The position numbers and the translations under genes are program-made. Shown piece by piece: positions 41,622 through 49,838 of a DNA stretch of 64,000 nt; position 1 is the stretch's first letter, and each line of letters starts with the position of its first letter. The notes beneath the pieces are model-generated. The model had not been told where the DNA came from, made no database searches, and saw only the letters and a program-made list of their open reading frames with translations. Origin of the DNA: Micromonospora echinofusca (GTDB taxonomy: Bacteria > Actinomycetota > Actinomycetes > Mycobacteriales > Micromonosporaceae). The stretch lies in contig NZ_LT607733.1 of the NCBI RefSeq assembly GCF_900091445.1, positions 3,550,501 through 3,614,500 of the forward strand, given 5' to 3'.

Positions 41622-42577
41622 CCACCGCCCCACCGGGCACCGGCCGCTCCCCCGCCCGGGAGCGGCCGGCCCCGGCCCGCCGCCGACCGCTGACCCTGCG
41701 CCGCCGCGAGTCCCGCGCCGGGCTCGCGCTGGTCGCCCCGACGCTGCTCGTCGTGGTCGCCGTCATCGGCATACCCATCGTCTGGACCGTCGTGCTGGCC
41801 TTCCAACGGGTACGCCTGGCCACGCTGCGCCGCACCGGACTGTTCGGCGAGTTCACGATGGACAACGTCGAGCGGGTGCTGAACACCCCCGGCTTCGCCG
41901 ACACGCTGTGGACCACGCTCGTCTACGCCGTGGCCAGCACCGTCGGCTCCATCGTGCTCGGCCTGGTGGCGGCGCTGGTCGTCCGCCGGCCGTTCCGGGG
42001 CCGCACCCTGGTGCGCGCGTCGATGCTGCTGCCGTACGTGGCGCCGGTGGTCGCGGTCACCTTCGTCTGGCAGGTGATGCTCGACCCGCAGCTCGGCATC
42101 GTCAACGACTGGGGCCGGCGGTTCCTCGGCTGGGACACCCCGGTGCCGTTCCTGTCGCAGGAGTCGACCGCCCTGGCCACGGTCGTCGCCTTCGAGGCGT
42201 GGCGCTACTTCCCCTTCGCTTTCCTGTTCCTGCTCGCCCGGCTCCAGGCGGTGCCCGGCGAGCTGGAGGAGGCCGCCCGGGTCGACGGCGCCACCCCCAC
42301 CCAGCGGTTCCGGCACATCCTGCTGCCGCAGCTGCTACCGGTGATCGGCCTGCTGGGCGTGCTGCGGTTCATCATGACGTTCAACAAGTTCGACGACGTC
42401 TACCTGCTCACCGGCGGGGCCGCCGGCACCGAGGTGGTCAGCGTCCGGGTCTACGAGTTCCTGACCGCGCGTACGGACATCGGCGCGGCGGCGGCGCAGG
42501 CGGTCGTGCTCGCCGTGGTGCTCATCGTGTTCGTGGTGGTGTACCTGCGCTTCTTCGGCGGACGGAGGGACGGCTGA
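41618..42577 (+). CDS. ABC sugar permease, MalF type
   Basis: The 319-residue permease has six membrane segments and the EAA loop E-L-E-E-A-A-R-V-D-G-A-T-P-T-Q-R-F-R-H-I-L-L-P. The N-terminus is basic and Pro-rich. A TTG at 41618 overlaps the binding-protein stop by 4 nt, and no better start is seen. It forms the membrane channel with the next gene product. Confidence 0.9.
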   Translation: MTTAPPGTGRSPARERPAPARRRPLTLRRRESRAGLALVAPTLLVVVAVIGIPIVWTVVLAFQRVRLATLRRTGLFGEFTMDNVERVLNTPGFADTLWTTLVYAVASTVGSIVLGLVAALVVRRPFRGRTLVRASMLLPYVAPVVAVTFVWQVMLDPQLGIVNDWGRRFLGWDTPVPFLSQESTALATVVAFEAWRYFPFAFLFLLARLQAVPGELEEAARVDGATPTQRFRHILLPQLLPVIGLLGVLRFIMTFNKFDDVYLLTGGAAGTEVVSVRVYEFLTARTDIGAAAAQAVVLAVVLIVFVVVYLRFFGGRRDG

Positions 42578-43443
42578 TGGACCGGGACCGGATCGAGACG
42601 GTGGGCCTGCGCTGGCTGCGCCGGCTGGTGATCGCCGCGTTCCTGCTGGTCACCGTCTTCCCCTTCTACTACATGCTGGTGCTCTCGGTGCGCCCCATCG
42701 AGCGGCTGCTGCTCGACCCCGGCTCGCTGGTGGTGGGCCTCGGCGAGCTGACGTTCGACACGTACGCCGAGGTGGTGAAGGCCGTCGACGACGGCGGCCA
42801 GGGTTTCCTCACCTTCATGCGCAACAGCGGGCTGGTCGCCGTCGCCGCGACGCTGCTGACGCTGGCCGTGGCGATCCCCGGTGCGTACGCGGTCGCCCGG
42901 CTGCGGTTCTTCGGCCGGCGGCAGGTCGACTTCCTGTTCCTGGCGGTCTACCTCTTCCCGTCGATCGTCATCGCCATCCCGCTCTTCGTGGTCTTCACGC
43001 GGGCCGGGCTGCGCGGCTCCCTGTTCGGCCTGGTACTCGTCTACATCTCGCAGACGCTGCCGGTGTCGGTCTACATGCTGCGCAACTACTTCGAGACCAT
43101 CCCGGTCAGCCTGGAGGAGTCGGCGGCCATCGACGGCGCCGGGCGGCTCGGCATCATCCGCCGGGTCAGTCTCCCCCTGGCGGCGCCGTCCATCATGGCC
43201 GTCGCCCTGTACGACTTCATGATCGCCTGGAACGAGTTCCTCTTCGCCCTGCTGTTCCTGGTCGACAAGCCGAACCGATGGACGGTGTCGCTGGGGCTGG
43301 CGCAGCTCTCCGACGGCGTCGAGGTGCCGAAGACGGTGCTGATGGCCGGCTCGGTGATCCTCACCCTGCCCATCGTGATCCTCTTCTTCGCCAGCGAGCG
43401 CCTGCTCACCGAGGGGCTCACCAGCGGGGCGGAGAAGGGCTGA
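42577..43443 (+). CDS. ABC sugar permease, MalG type
   Basis: The 288-residue protein has six membrane segments and the MalG-type EAA loop S-L-E-E-S-A-A-I-D-G-A-G-R-L-G-I-I-R-R-V-S-L-P-L. Its ATG overlaps the preceding stop (TGATG). No ATPase gene follows. Actinobacterial sugar importers of this class commonly share one MsiK/MsmK-type ATPase encoded elsewhere. Confidence 0.92.
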   Translation: MDRDRIETVGLRWLRRLVIAAFLLVTVFPFYYMLVLSVRPIERLLLDPGSLVVGLGELTFDTYAEVVKAVDDGGQGFLTFMRNSGLVAVAATLLTLAVAIPGAYAVARLRFFGRRQVDFLFLAVYLFPSIVIAIPLFVVFTRAGLRGSLFGLVLVYISQTLPVSVYMLRNYFETIPVSLEESAAIDGAGRLGIIRRVSLPLAAPSIMAVALYDFMIAWNEFLFALLFLVDKPNRWTVSLGLAQLSDGVEVPKTVLMAGSVILTLPIVILFFASERLLTEGLTSGAEKG

Positions 43444-43494
43444 GGCGGCGGGCGGGGTTGCCGCGCGGTGGGGCGCTGACGGAGGATGTGCCGG

Positions 43495-44052
43495 GTGGAT
43501 GCCCCTCCCGGCGCGGTCCCCGACGACGCGCCCGCGGCTGCCCCGCCCGCGGTCGGGATGCGGCTGCGCGACGTGGAGCCGGGCGACCTCGACGCGTACG
43601 TGCGGATGCGCTGCGATCCCGTCGTGATGGCGGAGCTGGGCGGTCCGCAGCCGCGCGAGCGGGTGTCCGCCCAGCTCCGGCGCGACCTCGAGACCGTGCG
43701 AAAGGGCAGCGCCTGGATCAAGATGATCGTCCCGGACGGTGGCACCGAGGTGGCCGGGACGGTGACGGTGTACGCCCACGGCGGCGTCTCCGAGATCGGC
43801 TGGATGGTCGTGCCGGAGTTCCAGGGCAGGGGCCTGGCGGGCAGAGCCGTCCGCGCCGTGCTCGACCTGGCCCGGGCGGAGGGCCGCTGGGGCCTCATCC
43901 ACGCCTTTCCCGCCACGACGAACGCCGCGTCGAACGCGATCTGCCGCTCGGGCGGCTTCGCCCTCGTGGGCGAGGAGCAGACGGAGTTCGCCGGCCGCCT
44001 CTTCCGCACCAACCACTGGGTGCTCGATCCGTCGGCCCGCGTCGACGGCTAG
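43495..44052 (+). CDS. GNAT family N-acetyltransferase
   Basis: The roughly 185-residue protein has the RimJ/L-like acetyltransferase layout: M-R-L-R-D-V-E-P-G-D-L-D-A-Y-V-R-M-R-C-D-P-V-V-M-A-E-L-G-G, I-G-W-M-V-V-P-E-F-Q-G-R-G-L-A-G-R-A-V (the Q-x-x-G-x-G acetyl-CoA loop) and N-A-A-S-N-A-I-C-R-S-G-G-F. Substrate unknown. GGAGG lies 9 nt before GTG 43495; an ATG at 43486 touches the ribosome site and is unlikely. Confidence 0.88.
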   Translation: MDAPPGAVPDDAPAAAPPAVGMRLRDVEPGDLDAYVRMRCDPVVMAELGGPQPRERVSAQLRRDLETVRKGSAWIKMIVPDGGTEVAGTVTVYAHGGVSEIGWMVVPEFQGRGLAGRAVRAVLDLARAEGRWGLIHAFPATTNAASNAICRSGGFALVGEEQTEFAGRLFRTNHWVLDPSARVDG

Positions 44053-44138
44053 GGCGTCGCTGTCCTGGCGGCGTTCCGGGCAGGCGGAAGACCTGGAAGG
44101 CACGCCGAGCTGATGAACCGCTGCCGCCGGAACAGCTG

Positions 44139-44172
44139 ATACCTGTGCGGTATAAGAATGCCTGTGTGGTAT
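44139..44172. promoter_or_regulatory. Two tandem palindromes ATACC-N5-GGTAT, candidate operator
   Basis: ATACC-TGTGC-GGTAT at 44139-44153 is a perfect inverted repeat. After AAGA comes ATGCC-TGTGT-GGTAT at 44158-44172 with one mismatch. The two are in phase at 19 bp, about two helical turns. They lie in a 244-bp region between the GNAT and methyltransferase genes that contains no gene. This looks like a cooperative repressor site. Confidence 0.5.
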
Positions 44173-44284
44173 CGGGCGAGCGGACCGCACCGCCGTCGGC
44201 GACGGCCCGCCGGGCAGGCGGGCACCGCGTCGCCGGCGGAGGTCCCCGTCCGCCCCGCCGCCACCGGAGCACCGGGGGCCCGGC

Positions 44285-44290
44285 TACGGT
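44285..44290 (+). promoter_or_regulatory. -10 hexamer of a leaderless promoter (methyltransferase)
   Basis: TACGGT is followed by GGCGGC and the ATG at 44297. No Shine-Dalgarno is present. Confidence 0.5.
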
Positions 44291-44296
44291 GGCGGC

Positions 44297-44902
44297 ATGG
44301 GAAACCCGACCCGTTGGGAGACCGAGACCGGTCCGGAGCACTCGCAGTGGTACATCGACCGGTTCCGCCGGCTGGCCGCCGACGGGGCCGACCTGGCCGG
44401 CGAGGCCCGGCTGCTGGACGCGATGGTCGCGCCCGGATCCCGGATCCTCGACGCCGGCTGCGGCACCGGCCGGGTGGGCGCGGCGCTGGCCGCCCGGGGG
44501 CACGCCGTGGTCGGGGTGGACGCCGACCCGGCCCTGGTCGAGGCCGCCCGCGCCGACCACCCCGGCCCGCGCTGGCTGGTCGCCGACCTGGCCGAACTCG
44601 ACCTGACGGCGGCCGGCGAGCCGGAGCCGTTCGACGCGGCGGTGCTGGCCGGCAACGTGCTGGCCTTCGTCGCCCCCGGCACCGAGCGGGAGGTGCTGCG
44701 CCGCGTCGCCGCCCACCTGCGCCCCGACGGCGTGCTGGCGGTCGGCTTCGGCACCGACCGGGGCTACCCGCTGACCGGCTTCGACGCCGACGCGGTCGCC
44801 GCCGGCCTGCGGCTGGAGCACCGCTTCGCCACGTGGGACCTGCGCCCGTGGCGCGACGACGCCGACTTCGCCGTCACGGTGCTGCGCCGCCCCGCCGACT
44901 GA
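44297..44902 (+). CDS. Class I SAM-dependent methyltransferase
   Basis: The 201-residue enzyme has motif I I-L-D-A-G-C-G-T-G-R-V-G, the acidic motif V-V-G-V-D-A-D-P-A-L-V, and a motif IV region F-D-A-A-V-L-A-G-N-V-L-A-F. The substrate is unknown. The N-terminal W-E-T-E-T-G-P-E-H-S-Q-W-Y is typical of a small-molecule methyltransferase group widespread in actinobacteria. A pair of palindromes upstream suggests dedicated repression. Confidence 0.9.
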   Translation: MGNPTRWETETGPEHSQWYIDRFRRLAADGADLAGEARLLDAMVAPGSRILDAGCGTGRVGAALAARGHAVVGVDADPALVEAARADHPGPRWLVADLAELDLTAAGEPEPFDAAVLAGNVLAFVAPGTEREVLRRVAAHLRPDGVLAVGFGTDRGYPLTGFDADAVAAGLRLEHRFATWDLRPWRDDADFAVTVLRRPAD

Positions 44903-44996
44903 CACCGGGCGGGGCCGCGACCGGCCGGCGCGGCCGTTCGCCGTCGACGCGAGGCCGCACCGGGGCCGGTGGGTGCCCGCCGGTGGACAGGCGCGC

Positions 44997-46382
44997 TCAG
45001 GCCGGGGCGGCGACGACCCGCGCGGCGGCCGGGTCGAGCGTGGCGCCGGCGGGCACCATCGCCACCAGGCCGGCCGGCAGCCGCACCGGACGCACGTCGC
45101 GGTAGCCGAGCGCGCCGAGCACGTCGCCACCGGCGAGGACGTAGCGCCGGCCCAGGTCGGTGACCACGGAGATCGCGCCGCCGGTCGCGCCGGGCGCCGC
45201 GACCGCCTCGACCACCGCGCCCCGGCCCGGCTCCACCACGACGTGGTCGGCGCGCACCCCGCCACCCGCCGCCGGTGCGGTGCGCGGCGCGGCGGCGAGG
45301 TCCGGCAGCCGTACGCCGAGCCGGACCCCGGTGACTCCGCCGTCGTCGCCCACCCGGGCGCAGAGCGCCGCCCCGTCAGCGGCGGCGAGCCGGGGCGGTG
45401 CGGTCGGCGGGGCGGTCGGTCCCGTCGGGGCGAGGTCGGGCAGCTTGGGCAGCGCCGCGAACCGCCCGAGCGTGATCGGCTCCGGCTCGCCCTGGCCCGT
45501 GCGGGCGAGCAGCAGGCCGGCCTGCAACTCGGTGATGCCGGCGAGGCCGTCGCGCAGCGCGACGGCGTACTGCCGGCCGCCGCCGGAGTTGCGCACCAGG
45601 TAGACGTCGCCGATCCGCGCCCCGGACACCCGCGCGGAGCGCTCCCCCTCGTCGGGCAGGGTCAGCGGGGCGAGGTCGGCGCCGGCGGGCAGGCTGTTGA
45701 GCAGGGCCGGGGCCACCGGGACCGCTCGGGCCCGGGTCGCGGCCAGGGCGGCCAGCACCCGGTTCGGGTCGCGCACCAGGTGGCGGCGCTGGTGCCAGAC
45801 GAGGTGCAGCCCCCCGTCGGGATCGCGCAGCAGCAGTGCGTCCTCGCCCAACTCCCGGCCCTCGCCGACCGGCACGCCGATCAGCAGCGCCGAGCGGGGC
45901 ACCGTCCGGTCGGCCTCGGCGGCGACGGAGCAGACCGTCCACGGCGCGGTGGACAGCCGGCCCATGGCGGGCAGCGAGTCCGGGGCGTCGGCGATGCCCA
46001 GCGGCAGGCCGCGCGGCACCCCGTCGATGGCGCGACGGGAGACGAGCACCGTCTTCGGCCGCTCGGCACCGATGATCAGCAGGGCCGAGGCGTAGTTGAG
46101 CACCGGGTGCAGCTTCTCCTCCCGGTAGACGAACCGGGCGCCGGACTCCTTCTCCACGATCACCGCGCCCGGGTCGCGCCAGCTGCTGCCGCCCCCGGTG
46201 AAGAGGCCGTAGAGGGCGAACCCGCCCAGACCGATGGCCGCGACCAGCACGCTGGCCAGACCGGCGCCGGCGAGCCGCCGGAACGGTGACTGCGCCGGGT
46301 CGGTCTCCCGCATCACCAGCGCGGCGACGGCCCGCTGGACGGTGAACTGGTACGAGTGCAGCTGGTCCTGCCGCGACGGCAT
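44997..46382 (-). CDS. eccB: Type VII secretion protein EccB
   Basis: The 461-residue protein starts M-P-S-R-Q-D-Q-L-H-S-Y-Q-F-T-V-Q-R, which is diagnostic of EccB. One membrane segment follows at about 38-60. The large extracytoplasmic domain has Y-R-E-E-K-L-H-P-V-L-N-Y-A-S-A-L-L-I, P-R-G-L-P-L-G-I-A-D-A-P-D, W-T-V-C-S and Y-L-V-R-N. EccB is a membrane-complex component of ESX/type VII systems. No eccC, eccD, mycosin or WXG100 gene is adjacent, so it is separated from the rest of the system. AAGGGA precedes the ATG. Confidence 0.92.
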   Translation of the reverse strand: MPSRQDQLHSYQFTVQRAVAALVMRETDPAQSPFRRLAGAGLASVLVAAIGLGGFALYGLFTGGGSSWRDPGAVIVEKESGARFVYREEKLHPVLNYASALLIIGAERPKTVLVSRRAIDGVPRGLPLGIADAPDSLPAMGRLSTAPWTVCSVAAEADRTVPRSALLIGVPVGEGRELGEDALLLRDPDGGLHLVWHQRRHLVRDPNRVLAALAATRARAVPVAPALLNSLPAGADLAPLTLPDEGERSARVSGARIGDVYLVRNSGGGRQYAVALRDGLAGITELQAGLLLARTGQGEPEPITLGRFAALPKLPDLAPTGPTAPPTAPPRLAAADGAALCARVGDDGGVTGVRLGVRLPDLAAAPRTAPAAGGGVRADHVVVEPGRGAVVEAVAAPGATGGAISVVTDLGRRYVLAGGDVLGALGYRDVRPVRLPAGLVAMVPAGATLDPAAARVVAAPA

Positions 46383-46557
46383 CGCATCCCTTCCGGTGGG
46401 GCGTTCGGGGCACAGGATAAGCGTTGCGTCGATGCCCCGAGGACCCTGCGTGGCGGCGGCGCCCAGATTCCCGGTGTCGGGCCCTGGCGGTGCGACCAGG
46501 ATCACCGCGCGGAGGCGGACGCCTCTCGCTCGGGGGGATAGCATGGGCACGTACGGG

Positions 46558-46571
46558 TACCCCCCAGGGTA
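46558..46571. promoter_or_regulatory. CstR/CsoR-type operator 1
   Basis: TACCCCCCAGGGTA is a near-palindrome 27 nt upstream of the repressor start. It matches the stronger site at 46966-46981. G/C-tract palindromes of the TACCCC...GGGGTA form are the known targets of CsoR/CstR repressors. Confidence 0.7.
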
Positions 46572-46598
46572 TGCTCGGAGAGAGCGAGGAGGCACGCG

Positions 46599-46868
46599 GT
46601 GAAGCTGCGACCCGAGATGACGAGCGAGGCCCTCACCCGCCTGAAGCGGGCCCGGGGCCAGCTCAACGCGGTCATCGAGATGATGGAGACCGGCCAGGAC
46701 TGCCGCGAGGCGCTGACCCAGCTCGCCGCCGTGTCGAAGGCGATCGACCGGGCCGGCTTCAAGATCATCGCCTCCGGAATGCGGCACTGCACCGCCGCCC
46801 GCGAGCGGGGCGACTCCCCGGAGATGACCGAGGAGGAGCTGGAGAAGCTCTTCCTCGCCCTCGCCTGA
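46599..46868 (+). CDS. cstR: CstR-like persulfide-sensing repressor (CsoR/RcnR family)
   Basis: The 89-residue helical protein is of the DUF156 family: R-L-K-R-A-R-G-Q-L-N-A-V-I-E-M-M-E, C in G-Q-D-C-R-E-A-L-T-Q-L, and G-M-R-H-C-T-A-A. Copper-sensing CsoR needs Cys, then His four residues before a second Cys. Here the His position is Gly (G-M-R-H-C) while both Cys remain. That is the CstR pattern, which senses persulfides through a disulfide or polysulfide link. GAGGAGG precedes the GTG. The downstream sulfur genes and two operators agree. Confidence 0.85.
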   Translation: MKLRPEMTSEALTRLKRARGQLNAVIEMMETGQDCREALTQLAAVSKAIDRAGFKIIASGMRHCTAARERGDSPEMTEEELEKLFLALA

Positions 46869-46965
46869 CCATCGCCGAAAGAAACGCACCGCACACGTTG
46901 CGTGACAGCGACGTGTGCGGGTAGACAGAGTGCACGCGTCAGCACACCCGACGTGTGTCCGCCGC

Positions 46966-46981
46966 ATACCCCCCGGGGTAT
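46966..46981. promoter_or_regulatory. CstR/CsoR-type operator 2
   Basis: ATACCCCCCGGGGTAT has 7-bp arms around a 2-bp centre and lies 24 nt before the MBL-rhodanese ATG. Together with operator 1 it defines a two-promoter regulon controlled by the repressor at 46599. Confidence 0.8.
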
Positions 46982-47004
46982 TTGATCCCACAAGGAGTAC
47001 GGCA

Positions 47005-48408
47005 ATGGCAGTTGAGGTGTCCGTCATCGCGACGTCCTCGCTCGGCGACCGCAGCTACCTGGCCTCCGACGGCACGGTGGCGATCGTGGTCGACCCGCAG
47101 CGCGACATCGACCGGATCCTGTACCTGGCCGGCGAGAAGGGCGTACGCGTCACCCACGTGGTGGAGACCCACATCCACAACGACTACGTCTCCGGCGGTC
47201 TGGAGCTGGCCCGGCTGACCGGTGCCCGCTACCTCGTCGCCGCGGACGACGAGGTCGACTTCGACCGGACGCCGGTCGCCGACGGCGACACCGTGCCCGT
47301 CTCCGGCGCGCTGCGGCTGCGGGTGCTCGCCACCCCGGGACACACGTTCCACCACCTGTCGTACGTGCTCGACGAGGCCGACGACTCCGGCTGGCGCCCG
47401 GTCGGCGTCTTCACCGGCGGCTCACTGCTCTTCGGCACCACCGGGCGCACCGACCTGCTCGGCGAGCAGCACGCCCACGTACTCGCCCACCACCAGCACA
47501 CCTCGGCCCGGCGCCTGGCCGACCTGCTGCCCGACGGCGCCGAGGTGTGGCCCACCCACGGCTTCGGCAGCTTCTGCTCCGCCAGCCAGTCCGACGCGCC
47601 CGAGTCGACCATCGGCCGGGAGAAACGGGCGAACCCCGTGCTGCGGCTGGCCGCCGACGACTTCGTCACCGAGACCCTCGCCGGGCTCGACGCCTACCCG
47701 GCGTACTACGCCCACATGGGCGTGGCGAACCTCGCCGGCCCGGCGCCGGTGGACCTCACCCCGGTCGCCCGGGCCGACGCCGCCGAGCTGCGGGAGCGGA
47801 TCGCCGCCGGCCAGTGGGTCGTCGACCTGCGCCACCGCAAGGCGTATGCCACGTCGCACCTGGCGGGCACCGTCGCCCTCGGACTCGACGGCCCGATGTC
47901 GACCTGGCTCGGCTGGCTCATCGACTGGGGCGCACCGCTCACCCTGCTGGCGGAGACCGAGGAGCAGGTCGCCGACGCCCAGCGCGAACTGGTCCGCGTC
48001 GGCATCGACCGGCCGGCCGCCCAGGCCACCGGCGACCCCGACCGGTGGTCCACCGAGCCGGGGCAGCTCCGCGAGCTGCGCATGGCCGACTTTCCCGCGC
48101 TGGCCGCCGCCCGGGCCGGCGACACCCCGGCGGGGCTGCCCGCCCCGGACGTGGTGCTCGACGTCCGGATGACCAACGAGTGGACCGCCGGTCACGTCGA
48201 GGGCGCCGTGCACATCCCCCTGCCCGACCTGCCCGGGCGCCTCGCCGAGGTGCCCGCCGGCACCGTCTGGGTGCACTGCGGCTCCGGGTACCGGGCCACC
48301 GCCGCCGCCTCGCTGCTGGCCAACGCGGGCCGCGAGGTCGTCGTGATCGACGACAAGTTCGGCCGGGCCGAGGCCGCCGGGGTCGCCACGAGCCCCGGCG
48401 ACGCCTGA
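47005..48408 (+). CDS. MBL-fold persulfide dioxygenase-like protein fused to rhodanese domains (CstB-like)
   Basis: The 467-residue protein begins with a metallo-beta-lactamase domain (H56-I-H58-N-D60-Y-V-S-G, T-P-G-H-T-F-H-H-L, W-P-T-H-G-F-G-S-F-C). A first rhodanese-like domain without catalytic Cys follows (W-V-V-D-L-R-H-R-K-A-Y-A-T-S-H-L). Last comes an active-type rhodanese domain with V-W-V-H-C-G-S-G-Y-R-A. This resembles CstB, which oxidises persulfide to thiosulfate or sulfite. The metal-binding Asp of F-T-G-D in ETHE1 appears as Gly (F-T-G-G-S-L-L). AAGGAG precedes the ATG. Confidence 0.88.
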   Translation: MAVEVSVIATSSLGDRSYLASDGTVAIVVDPQRDIDRILYLAGEKGVRVTHVVETHIHNDYVSGGLELARLTGARYLVAADDEVDFDRTPVADGDTVPVSGALRLRVLATPGHTFHHLSYVLDEADDSGWRPVGVFTGGSLLFGTTGRTDLLGEQHAHVLAHHQHTSARRLADLLPDGAEVWPTHGFGSFCSASQSDAPESTIGREKRANPVLRLAADDFVTETLAGLDAYPAYYAHMGVANLAGPAPVDLTPVARADAAELRERIAAGQWVVDLRHRKAYATSHLAGTVALGLDGPMSTWLGWLIDWGAPLTLLAETEEQVADAQRELVRVGIDRPAAQATGDPDRWSTEPGQLRELRMADFPALAAARAGDTPAGLPAPDVVLDVRMTNEWTAGHVEGAVHIPLPDLPGRLAEVPAGTVWVHCGSGYRATAAASLLANAGREVVVIDDKFGRAEAAGVATSPGDA

Positions 48409-48559
48409 CCGACGCCGCACCGCCGGCCCCCTGCCGTACGGGCCGGGCCGCTACCGGTCGTCCGCACGGCGACGCGCGCCCGCCGCCGAACGGCGCCGAT
48501 CGACGGCGGTCCGGCTCACCCAGCCCGCCCGCGGGCGAGCCGTCCCTGAACCAGGAGAC

Positions 48560-48817
48560 ATGACCACTTCACCGAACGCCCTGCCCGCCACCCTCGACGC
48601 CGCCACACTGCGCGAGCTGGTCGACTCCGGCCGCGCTCCCCGCATGCTGGACGTGCGCACCCTCACCGGCGCCGGCCTCACCTTCGCCGCCGTCACCGAC
48701 ACCCGCGCGCTGGGCATGCTGCTCGGCAGGCTCCCCTACGACCGGGGCGCGAGCTGCGACGTGGAGACCGTCGTCGGTCGGCTCGGAGACCACCCGACGC
48801 CCCGGCCCCTGCCGTGA
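48560..48817 (+). CDS. Internally deleted rhodanese/DUF2892-type protein (85 aa)
   Basis: The N-terminus (L-R-E-L-V-D-S-G-R-A-P-R-M-L-D-V-R-T) is the first part of a rhodanese domain. It jumps in frame to L-T-F-A-A-V-T-D-T-R-A-L-G-M-L-L-G-R-L-P-Y-D-R-G-A-S-C-D, the end of the DUF2892 membrane tail found in full-length relatives (about 190 residues). The rhodanese Cys loop and the membrane helices are missing, so it cannot be an active sulfurtransferase. AGGAGA precedes the ATG. The stop overlaps the TauE start (GTGA), which may explain why the frame is kept. Confidence 0.75.
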   Translation: MTTSPNALPATLDAATLRELVDSGRAPRMLDVRTLTGAGLTFAAVTDTRALGMLLGRLPYDRGASCDVETVVGRLGDHPTPRPLP

Positions 48818-49722
48818 CCGGCAGCCTCGCGCTGACCGTCGCGCTGGCCGTCCTCATCGGGGTGAGCCTCGGCCTGCTCGGCGGCGGCGGGTCCATCCTC
48901 GCCGTGCCGCTGCTGGTCTACGTCGCCGATCTGCCGGCCCGGGAGGCGATCGCCACCTCGCTGCTCGTCGTCGGGGTGACCAGCGCCGTCGGCGCGCTGC
49001 CGCACGCGCGGGCCGGCCGGGTCCGGTGGCGCACCGGCCTGCTCTTCGGGGCCGCGGGCATGGCCGGCGCGTACGGCGGCGGGCGCCTCGCCGCGTTCGT
49101 CCCGGCGGCGGTCCTGCTCACCGGCTTCGCCCTGATGATGCTCGCCACCGCGACGGCCATGCTGCGGGGCCGGCGCGACGGCCCGGGGCGGCAGCGGCGT
49201 GAGCTGCCCGTGGCGCGGGTGCTCCTCGACGGCGTCGTGGTCGGACTGGTCACCGGGCTGGTCGGCGCGGGCGGCGGGTTCCTGGTGGTGCCGGCCCTCG
49301 CGCTGCTGGGCGGCCTGCCGATGCCGGTCGCGGTCGGCACCTCGCTCGTGGTCATCGCCATGAAGTCGTTCGCCGGGCTGGCCGGCTACCTGTCCACCGT
49401 CGCCATCGACTGGGGCCTGGCCGCCGCCGTCACCGGCGCCGCCGTGCTCGGCAGCCTCGCCGGCGGCCGACTCGCCGGGCAGGTCCCGGAGGACGTGCTG
49501 CGCCGGGCGTTCGGCTGGTTCGTGGCGGCGATGGGCGTCTTCGTGCTGGCCCAGCAGTTGCCCCAAGATCTGCGGGCGGACCCGCTGCTGTGGACCGTCG
49601 CCACGACCACGGTGGCGGTGGCAGTGGTGGTCGCCGGGGTGCGACGGATACGCCGGCGGCTCCCACCGCCACCGGCGTCGTCTGACTCCAATACGACTGG
49701 GAAACGACAGGACTCGATGTAG
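48814..49722 (+). CDS. TauE/SafE family sulfite (anion) exporter
   Basis: The 302-residue protein has about eight membrane segments with two family repeats: G-V-S-L-G-L-L-G-G-G-G-S-I-L-A-V-P-L-L-V and V-T-G-L-V-G-A-G-G-G-F-L-V-V-P-A-L-A. TSUP proteins export sulfite or organosulfonates. After a CstB-like enzyme makes sulfite or thiosulfate, export by this protein would complete sulfide detoxification. The start is coupled to the preceding small gene (GTGA). Confidence 0.9.
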   Translation: MTGSLALTVALAVLIGVSLGLLGGGGSILAVPLLVYVADLPAREAIATSLLVVGVTSAVGALPHARAGRVRWRTGLLFGAAGMAGAYGGGRLAAFVPAAVLLTGFALMMLATATAMLRGRRDGPGRQRRELPVARVLLDGVVVGLVTGLVGAGGGFLVVPALALLGGLPMPVAVGTSLVVIAMKSFAGLAGYLSTVAIDWGLAAAVTGAAVLGSLAGGRLAGQVPEDVLRRAFGWFVAAMGVFVLAQQLPQDLRADPLLWTVATTTVAVAVVVAGVRRIRRRLPPPPASSDSNTTGKRQDSM

Positions 49723-49838
49723 GAACTACGCTGGCGCTGGGTGGACGTTCGAGCAGGTAGTCGTCGGCCCGGGGCGCGCACGGCGCTCCCGATCCGCCCT
49801 GGGGTGAGCCCGATGCGACTGAAGGACGGGACGCCGTC

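Noticed and set aside
46599..46868. Copper-sensing CsoR
   Set aside because: The copper-binding His position is Gly and the downstream genes are for sulfur metabolism, with no copper ATPase.
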